In this document: positions 58,413-64,000 of the stretch, in pieces
How positions within the stretch are numbered: position 1 is the first letter of the stretch
How the letters are laid out: each line of letters opens with the position of its first letter
Assembly (NCBI GenBank): GCA_017744515.1
Contig: JAGIBF010000044.1
Location: forward strand, 1-64,000
From: Niastella sp.
GTDB taxonomy: Bacteria > Bacteroidota > Bacteroidia > Chitinophagales > Chitinophagaceae
Reading direction: 5' to 3'
Length of the DNA: 64,000 bases
Position numbers and translations under genes: made by a program
Notes under the pieces: model-generated
Databases searched by the model: none
What the model was told of the DNA's origin: nothing
Seen by the model: the letters and a program-made list of their open reading frames with translations, nothing else

Positions 58413-59345
58413 TTAAAATGCAGTATACCAATTTTCAGCTTTCGATGGATAATCAACAACTACTATCATCTCCCCAGAATAATTTCTTCGAGCTCGCAGA
58501 GAAGCAACTGCAGTTGCTTCGTCAGCACACCTTTTAATTACTGTTGAATTTCCAACATTCATTTCATTGTAATGTGCACCAATTTTCCTAATAAAACGGA
58601 GGCGAAGATCACCGGGAGTAATTTTTGTGCCAGCAATATATGGAGCAAAAGAATTCTTAAGATTATGTGCTGCTTGTGAAATAAGCAAATCAAACGCTAA
58701 AGCAATAGCTTTAGCATGTGTAATAAAATCTTCGACATCAGTAAATGGTATATGGCTGTTTGGATCATGGGCCGCGGCATGTCTCCTGTTGGCTGCATTA
58801 AAGAAAACCTGCCTGGCAGCTACCACAGTGCATCCTACTAATGTTGTAACATGTTCAATACTCGCCCAACCGCCGTCAATATGAAAATTCCCCATAAACT
58901 CAGGAACATCATTTGCATCTAAATTGGACTTCTGAAATCCCATTCCATATCCAGACAAACCGTAAGGAATTCCAGTTGAAGAAGACAATAATTGGGTTTG
59001 CGTCTGCACAAAAGTCCTCCAGTCTGCACCACTGGATTTCATACGCTTTGCGACTTTATCAATTCCTACAAGTGAATGAAGCAACGCCGCTTCTTGCAAT
59101 TTAGCTGGCAAACGGTTGAATCCAACAGGAGATGTAACTATGTGTTGTAAAACTTCTGCTATTCGACTTTTGAAAAAATCTTCTAAAATATTGAAACTAA
59201 TAATAGCAAGGCCATTTCTTAAAAACCGTGCTCTTTCATTATGTTGAACATCAGTGGGAGGTCGATCCTGTACGATAGATTCAGCTAAGGTATGCTTTAG
59301 AATACCTAACCGCTGAATATAGAAACTTCTGGCTGTTGAAATCAT
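58413..59345 (-). CDS. HEPN-domain protein (RiboL-PSP-HEPN / MAE_28990-like), partner of DUF262 protein
   Basis: A 310-residue cytosolic protein. The central part contains ANRRHAAAHDPNSHIPF, where RHAAAH matches the R-x4-H RNase motif of HEPN domains. The flanking helices (SIEHVTTLVGCTVVAARQVFFNA and VEDFITHAKAIALAFDLLISQAAHNL) fit the four-helix bundle. HEPN proteins of this kind occur next to DUF262 genes in bacterial defence islands and are thought to cut RNA when triggered. It lies 3 bp downstream of the DUF262 gene, so the two form an operon. The assignment to a particular HEPN subfamily is from memory. Confidence 0.7.
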   Translation of the reverse strand: MISTARSFYIQRLGILKHTLAESIVQDRPPTDVQHNERARFLRNGLAIISFNILEDFFKSRIAEVLQHIVTSPVGFNRLPAKLQEAALLHSLVGIDKVAKRMKSSGADWRTFVQTQTQLLSSSTGIPYGLSGYGMGFQKSNLDANDVPEFMGNFHIDGGWASIEHVTTLVGCTVVAARQVFFNAANRRHAAAHDPNSHIPFTDVEDFITHAKAIALAFDLLISQAAHNLKNSFAPYIAGTKITPGDLRLRFIRKIGAHYNEMNVGNSTVIKRCADEATAVASLRARRNYSGEMIVVVDYPSKAENWYTAF

Positions 59346-59348
59346 AAC

Positions 59349-60416
59349 CTAAGCAAAGATTTCTTCTAATGATTCAAGCATGGTGCCTATCCTAAATTGC
59401 ACTCTATCAGGATTTGATGTGAATTGTCGAATGGATTCCTGAAATCGAACATTAGTCCGATACAGCTCATTGAAACGTCTTCGGATTTCAACAATATGAT
59501 GTTCTGTGATATTAATACGGCGTTCAACAATGAAAGACAACGGAACCATTTGGACATCAAAAAACCCTTGAATCACCTGCCTACGATGTTCGTCACCATC
59601 TGGCCTGTGAAACGCATTTCCGTTCCATATCCTCTCGCAAAGAGCAATCGTGTCCTGAAAAATTCGTTCAAACTCCTGTATTTGGGCTCGATCTGCATTT
59701 CTGTGGATATCCATAAAAAAATTCATAGCAATATTAACATTGCCATGAAAATTGGCCCAATATGCTCGCATAGTAAAAAAGCGAAGAACATATTCTGCAT
59801 CTGCCATTTCTTTGTAGGCCTTTTCTTGAAGAGTCGAAATCTTTAATTGCTGCCGAAGAAACGGATTCTCAGACATAGCATAAATGAAGTCATTTAAAGG
59901 GCCCATAAATGCAACATTTCTCACCTCTTGCGGGAGTAATTTGTCACCTCCCGTATTAAGCCTTGTAAATACTTGATACTTCAAATTTGGGTCAGACTGA
60001 TTCAATAAAGTAACTACCCTAAGATAAGGTCGAATTGACAAAGCATTAGCCAATGGGTCAGGGAGGTCACCAAATGTAAAACCCTCAAGCTGAACAAAAC
60101 GTTCTAAGTCTTTAAGACGGACATTCTGCCGGATAAATTTAAATATTGCAGTCACTCTTTGCTTACCATCAATTACGCTATAGCGACCATATTCATCTTC
60201 GGCTAAATATATTGGTGGTACAGGAATATTAAGTAAAAAAGACTCTATTAATGCCGACTCTTTGGCTATATTCCAACGCTCGCGCCGCTGATATCCTGGT
60301 GAAACATCAATGGATCCAGAGGCAACCATTTCTGCTATTGAACCTAACGACAAGTCGGAGGATTGAAGAACGAGGCTTCGTTGGGCCTCTTGAAACCGTT
60401 CGATGACATCTGTCAT
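59349..60416 (-). CDS. DUF262 (GmrS/ParB-like) domain protein
   Basis: A 355-residue cytosolic protein with the DUF262 core: IDVSPGYQRRERWNIAKESALIESFLLNIPVPPIYLAEDEYGRYSVIDGKQRVTAIFKF, residues ~36-93. The DGKQR motif is the conserved nucleotide-handling signature of this ParB/Srx-like fold, as in the GmrS half of modified-DNA-dependent restriction enzymes. It lacks the C-terminal DUF1524 HNH nuclease of GmrSD proteins. The nuclease function would therefore be supplied by the HEPN partner directly downstream. First gene of a two-gene unit. Confidence 0.82.
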   Translation of the reverse strand: MTDVIERFQEAQRSLVLQSSDLSLGSIAEMVASGSIDVSPGYQRRERWNIAKESALIESFLLNIPVPPIYLAEDEYGRYSVIDGKQRVTAIFKFIRQNVRLKDLERFVQLEGFTFGDLPDPLANALSIRPYLRVVTLLNQSDPNLKYQVFTRLNTGGDKLLPQEVRNVAFMGPLNDFIYAMSENPFLRQQLKISTLQEKAYKEMADAEYVLRFFTMRAYWANFHGNVNIAMNFFMDIHRNADRAQIQEFERIFQDTIALCERIWNGNAFHRPDGDEHRRQVIQGFFDVQMVPLSFIVERRINITEHHIVEIRRRFNELYRTNVRFQESIRQFTSNPDRVQFRIGTMLESLEEIFA

Positions 60417-60947
60417 ATTGAATGTGAAATTAGCTTACGAAAGAAGTAGTGTTATGAGATTACGACAGGGCTATTTCTTTGAGCACATGTCAATCTTACC
60501 TGCAGCAATATAGGCGAATATACGATTTCCATTGAGCAAAAAACATCATATCTTTTCAATCTTATGCAAACCCCATTGGTAATAGATGGTATCAAATTGA
60601 TACCCGGAGGCCATATTAGTCCTTGCCTGTCATTTCTTTGCCAGCAGCCAAACTATGCTTATTGATCCATTCCGCCGCTTCACCTATAACTACCGTTAGA
60701 ATACAGAAAATTCGTACATTAGTGGTCTCCAATTTTCCCAAGAGATAACCGGCCGATCAGAATGAGCTTACTCTGATCGTAACTACGGTACGTTAACTGA
60801 CCAGACCTGATGTGTAATCTTTGAGCTTGAACCTTCTCAGAGAGCAACACTATTCCAATAGCGCATGCAATATCGTTATTCCCTAACCCTTTGACTGGCA
60901 ATGGGAATGCTTTAATTGCCTGGCTATTTAACAATAATTTTTACTGA
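60417..60947. other. Low-GC divergent region between the DUF262 and Hachiman units
   Basis: 530 bp without a strongly supported gene. It must hold both divergent promoters. On the minus strand a 71-residue frame (60719-60934) and, after its stop, an open stretch translating to VVIGEAAEWINKHSLAAGKE occur; together they may be traces of a decayed gene. Confidence 0.4.
60719..60934 (-). CDS. Possible small protein or remnant
   Basis: A 71-residue frame starting with ATG, MLNSQAIKAFPLPVKGLGNND. It is of mixed composition without a signal or helix, and I recognise no family. It faces the Hachiman genes and starts 14 bp from the HamA start, so it may be a chance frame, a remnant, or a small gene divergent from hamA. 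Low confidence. Confidence 0.25.
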   Translation of the reverse strand: MLNSQAIKAFPLPVKGLGNNDIACAIGIVLLSEKVQAQRLHIRSGQLTYRSYDQSKLILIGRLSLGKIGDH

Positions 60948-61874
60948 ATGAGTACAGCACCTGGATCTGATGATCCAAAGGACATGTTCACCTGTACTAA
61001 AATGCTCATGCAGCATGTGTATTATGTACAGCAGTCTTTTAACCTTTTACCGGATAAACACCATTATGGCACCTGTATTAACTATATCGATTTACAGGAA
61101 TCCCGCGACGAGTTTTGCGAGGAACTGATCAACACTGTTCCCGACTGGGTCTATGCTCAGAAAACAGCAGGAAGCGTACTTGACCGCCTTTTACAGGATG
61201 GCAGGTCAAACATGAATGCCCAGGCGGCACTGTTGCAACACTGCATGAGCAAATTCCGAGACCGTGACGGACGCGACCTCTTTGTCCAAGGTCAATTTGG
61301 AGAGTTGCTACTCTTTAATTTTCTCCAGTCTTTATTCAAAGCAGTGCCATTGCTACGCAAAATGCCTCTTACCACTTCGTCCACCATGGAGCGGTTTGGC
61401 GCTGACGCCATTCACTATAAAAGGGAGAATGGGAAAAACCTGATTTTTCTGGGTGAAGCAAAGACCTATACTTCCAACTACAAATTCAAGCCCGCTTTAC
61501 AGGAGGCATTGGATAGTATCATCAATACATACAAGAAACATCGAAAGGAGCTAAAGCTCTATGTATATGACAATTTCATCCAGGAACAATTGCAGGACAT
61601 TGCCCAGCAATATATAAATGGAACGTTACCTGATACAGAAGTGCATTTAGTATCAATTATCGCCTATAATGAGACAAAAGGGGTAATGAAACAAAGTGAG
61701 CAGCAAATAAAAAAAGACATTATAGCCATCATTGAAGAACGCGGCAAGGAGCTGGAGCGGGAAATATTCGATATCATACCACCTGAACTCCATCCCAGGT
61801 TCAATTACATTATCCTGCCAGTGTGGAAACTCAACGAGCTCATCGAATCCTTTCAGAAAAAATTAGGTAAATGA
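60948..61874 (+). CDS. hamA: Hachiman defence protein HamA (DUF1837)
   Basis: A 308-residue cytosolic protein with the DUF1837 features. The segment FVQGQFGELLLFNFLQSLF (residues ~112-130) is followed by ERFGADAIHYKRENGKNLIFLGEAKTYTSNYKFKPALQEALDSI, where Asp and the E-x-K of a Cap4-like PD-(D/E)XK nuclease are visible (GADAIHY and GEAKTY). In Hachiman, HamA is the effector nuclease held inactive by the HamB helicase until phage DNA is sensed. It overlaps hamB by 4 bp (ATGA), as expected for translational coupling. Confidence 0.85.
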   Translation: MSTAPGSDDPKDMFTCTKMLMQHVYYVQQSFNLLPDKHHYGTCINYIDLQESRDEFCEELINTVPDWVYAQKTAGSVLDRLLQDGRSNMNAQAALLQHCMSKFRDRDGRDLFVQGQFGELLLFNFLQSLFKAVPLLRKMPLTTSSTMERFGADAIHYKRENGKNLIFLGEAKTYTSNYKFKPALQEALDSIINTYKKHRKELKLYVYDNFIQEQLQDIAQQYINGTLPDTEVHLVSIIAYNETKGVMKQSEQQIKKDIIAIIEERGKELEREIFDIIPPELHPRFNYIILPVWKLNELIESFQKKLGK

Positions 61875-64000
61875 AAGCTGCTGAAAACGTCTTAAAAAAG
61901 CTGCTCAACATAGAATTACAAACTCATGCATTTAAGCTGAAATTTATCAATGGGGATAACATCCCCGTCGTGGAAGAAGATTTTCTTTATGAATGCATTG
62001 CAGTCCTTAACGAATTGTCAATCAACAAGAACGAATTATCCAGAAAGCTGCTGGTAGCGATATCCGCCTTGTTGTGGCATTATAAACACCCTTCCTGGGA
62101 TGGATTGAAGAACTACCTTATCCTGTTTTTATCCAGGGGCGGGTTTGGGCCATCCTCCATCATGCTTGACGCTGAATTTTCACAGGAAAGCCGATCCTAT
62201 TCCTTCAGCCACAGCCTGCTGAATGAGTTTGCCATCACGCTTGCGCAGGCTGGCGATGAAATTGTTATTGACGGCCGGAGGTTCCTGCTCACGGACTTTC
62301 AAAAAGACCTGTGGGAGGTGTTGGATTATGAAGGCGTAACAGGAATTTCAGCCCCTACGTCGGCCGGCAAATCGTTCCTCATTCTATTAAAAGCGATCAG
62401 CTATCTTTTAAAAAAGCCGGGCAGCATTGTGTATGTTGTCCCTACACTAAGTCTGGTAAACCAGGTAATGGCAGACTTCAGGAAAATGCTGTCTCATTTC
62501 CAACTCACGGCTTATACAGTAGAATCCGGCTATACATTGGGAGAACATGGCCCCAACACCATATTCGTACTGACCCAAGAAAAGGCAATCACTTCTTTCT
62601 CCCAGACAGAAGCACCTTTCGCACATCTGCGCCTGTTGGTCATTGACGAAATACAGAACGTCGAGCGTGTGGCCCAAGCAGACGACCAGAGGGCCAAGGT
62701 ACTTTATGACCTAATGGTGGAGATGCGGAACAGTGCTAAGATTGATCATGTCATCGTTTCTGGACCACGCATTAATAAAATCGACGAACTGGGTTCCGAC
62801 ATTTTTGGCACCAGAGCACAGAAGCGGGAAGTAGAGTCTTCTCCCGTCCTGAATCTTACATACGCCGTTAATCAGAAAGGAAAGCAATACTACCTCACTC
62901 TATTTTCTGATCTAATATCTGGCAACCTGGAGGTAAAAATCACAGAATCTGAAGCCATAAAGGGATATGGTAAAGTAGCTTATCAGGACAGCTACCTCGA
63001 ATACCTGAATGAATTTATCGACAGCTTTGGAGACGAATGTGTTCTTGTATTCTCCCCTACTTCGTCAACCTGCAGCACAATTGCGAACCATTTCTCTGGC
63101 AACGCACCTGCTATAAAGAACCAGGAACTGGATAGCCTTGCAACCTTCATCGGTCAAACGGTACATCCATCCTATCCCTTGGTAGAAACGATTAAAAAAG
63201 GGATTGCTTATCACCATGGTAAATTACCCTTTCACGTGCGGTTGTTAGTGGAGGAAGTTATTAAATCCGGTAAGATCAAAACGGTCGTAGCGACGACCAC
63301 CCTCCTACAGGGGGTAAACCTTCCGGTACAAAACATTGTAATTCGCAACCCGAATCTTTTTACCAAACAGAAAGCTGATAGTGTTAAACTCACTAATTAC
63401 GAGTTAGCCAACCTGCGGGGAAGAGCAGGAAGGTTATTAAAGGATTTTATTGGCCGGACTTTTATACTGGATGAAAAAAGTTTTCGTGAGGAGGATGCAA
63501 CGCAGCTCGATCTGTTCAAAGGCACTGAAAAAGAGCTACAGGTAGGTTACGGCCAGAAGTATGAAAAGTTCAAACAAGAGATAAAAGATGACATTGCCGC
63601 TGGTGCCGGAAGCACTGAGAAAAATAAAGAATATAGCTACCTGACAACCTACATACGGCAGGCCGCTCTTAAGTACGGGATAAACACCCAGCCGAGATTG
63701 GCCAGCGTCGGCATTAAGATGAGCGACCGTGAGCTGCAAAATGCCTTGGAAGCAATGAACGGACTGACAGTAGATAGAAAGATATGCGCAAATAACAGAT
63801 ACTGGGATCCAGTTGACCTTGACAGGCTACATAGGCAAAGAGCAAATTTCACGCTGCCTACCAGTCCGCAGGAGTATCGAATATCCTATACACTGAAAGC
63901 AGTACTTGAGCAACTTCAAGAGGTAGTACCAACTTATTATGAGCGACACTTTGACGTTTACAATACTGGTGAATCAGATCTGCTGCTGCAGAGGTGCATC
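61871..64000 (+). CDS. hamB: Hachiman defence helicase HamB, cut by window edge
   Basis: The frame opens at ATG 61871, overlapping the hamA stop, and reads through 710 codons to the last base. Superfamily 2 motifs are in order: Gln144 before the walker region, walker A ISAPTSAGKSFLIL (residues 159-172), DEIQ (259-262) in LVIDEIQNVERV, VSGPRI, then the second RecA domain with HHGKLPFHVR, VVATTTLLQGVNLP and NLRGRAGRLL (about 514-523). This is a Ski2-like ATPase that scans DNA and releases HamA. The C-terminus lies outside the window. Together with hamA this is a known two-gene system. Confidence 0.87.
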   Translation, partial: MKAAENVLKKLLNIELQTHAFKLKFINGDNIPVVEEDFLYECIAVLNELSINKNELSRKLLVAISALLWHYKHPSWDGLKNYLILFLSRGGFGPSSIMLDAEFSQESRSYSFSHSLLNEFAITLAQAGDEIVIDGRRFLLTDFQKDLWEVLDYEGVTGISAPTSAGKSFLILLKAISYLLKKPGSIVYVVPTLSLVNQVMADFRKMLSHFQLTAYTVESGYTLGEHGPNTIFVLTQEKAITSFSQTEAPFAHLRLLVIDEIQNVERVAQADDQRAKVLYDLMVEMRNSAKIDHVIVSGPRINKIDELGSDIFGTRAQKREVESSPVLNLTYAVNQKGKQYYLTLFSDLISGNLEVKITESEAIKGYGKVAYQDSYLEYLNEFIDSFGDECVLVFSPTSSTCSTIANHFSGNAPAIKNQELDSLATFIGQTVHPSYPLVETIKKGIAYHHGKLPFHVRLLVEEVIKSGKIKTVVATTTLLQGVNLPVQNIVIRNPNLFTKQKADSVKLTNYELANLRGRAGRLLKDFIGRTFILDEKSFREEDATQLDLFKGTEKELQVGYGQKYEKFKQEIKDDIAAGAGSTEKNKEYSYLTTYIRQAALKYGINTQPRLASVGIKMSDRELQNALEAMNGLTVDRKICANNRYWDPVDLDRLHRQRANFTLPTSPQEYRISYTLKAVLEQLQEVVPTYYERHFDVYNTGESDLLLQRCI

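Overview
The window is a stretch of chromosome from a member of the Bacteroidota, most likely the Chitinophagaceae. The support is a SusC/SusD pair, TAnnTTTG-type promoter boxes in front of many genes, a three-part proton-translocating transhydrogenase, an archaeal/eukaryote-type prolyl-tRNA synthetase, a YpdA-type disulfide reductase and a NamZ (DUF1343) muramidase. Assignment to family level is inference.

Layout. 1-1030: 5' part of a PD-(D/E)XK nuclease-like gene running off the left edge. 1373-5164: phosphoesterase, AraC regulator, quinone oxidoreductase and two small genes. 5548-19593: a complete-looking sialic acid (nan) locus. MFS transporter and Kelch mutarotase lie on the minus strand, followed by a FadR-type GntR regulator. 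A plus-strand operon of SusC, SusD, sialidase, PKD/LamG lipoprotein, second sialidase and N-acetylneuraminate lyase diverges from the regulator. Two copies of one palindromic operator sit at the two outward promoters. 19833-56824: housekeeping genes (hydroxybutyryl-CoA dehydrogenase, ribD, prmC, ExbB/ExbD, band-7 protein, YpdA-like, OmpA-like, pepT, CPBP protease, FKBP, NamZ, fmt, rRNA methyltransferase, pntAAB, proS, miaA, cca, heptosyltransferase-like, Sua5, dapD, EamA). 56889-56972: tRNA-Leu(CAG) with promoter and terminator. 57262-64000: an apparently lower-GC defence island with a wHTH/PD-(D/E)XK protein, a DUF262 + HEPN pair, and Hachiman HamA/HamB with HamB cut by the right edge.

The most unusual aspect is the intergenic DNA. 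It is crowded with several families of dispersed, hairpin-forming repeats. One is a mini-hairpin of about 22 nt found inside copies of three other repeat families. Another is a hairpin whose flanking pairs covary while its core stays fixed. Others are elements built from degenerate 8-10 nt words, usually as inverted pairs touching stop codons and twice lying in frame inside essential translation genes (fmt and an rsmF-like gene). A 42-bp tandem repeat forms the tail of a further family. Several genes also show a TAnnTTTG box exactly 4 nt before the start codon, which suggests leaderless mRNAs.
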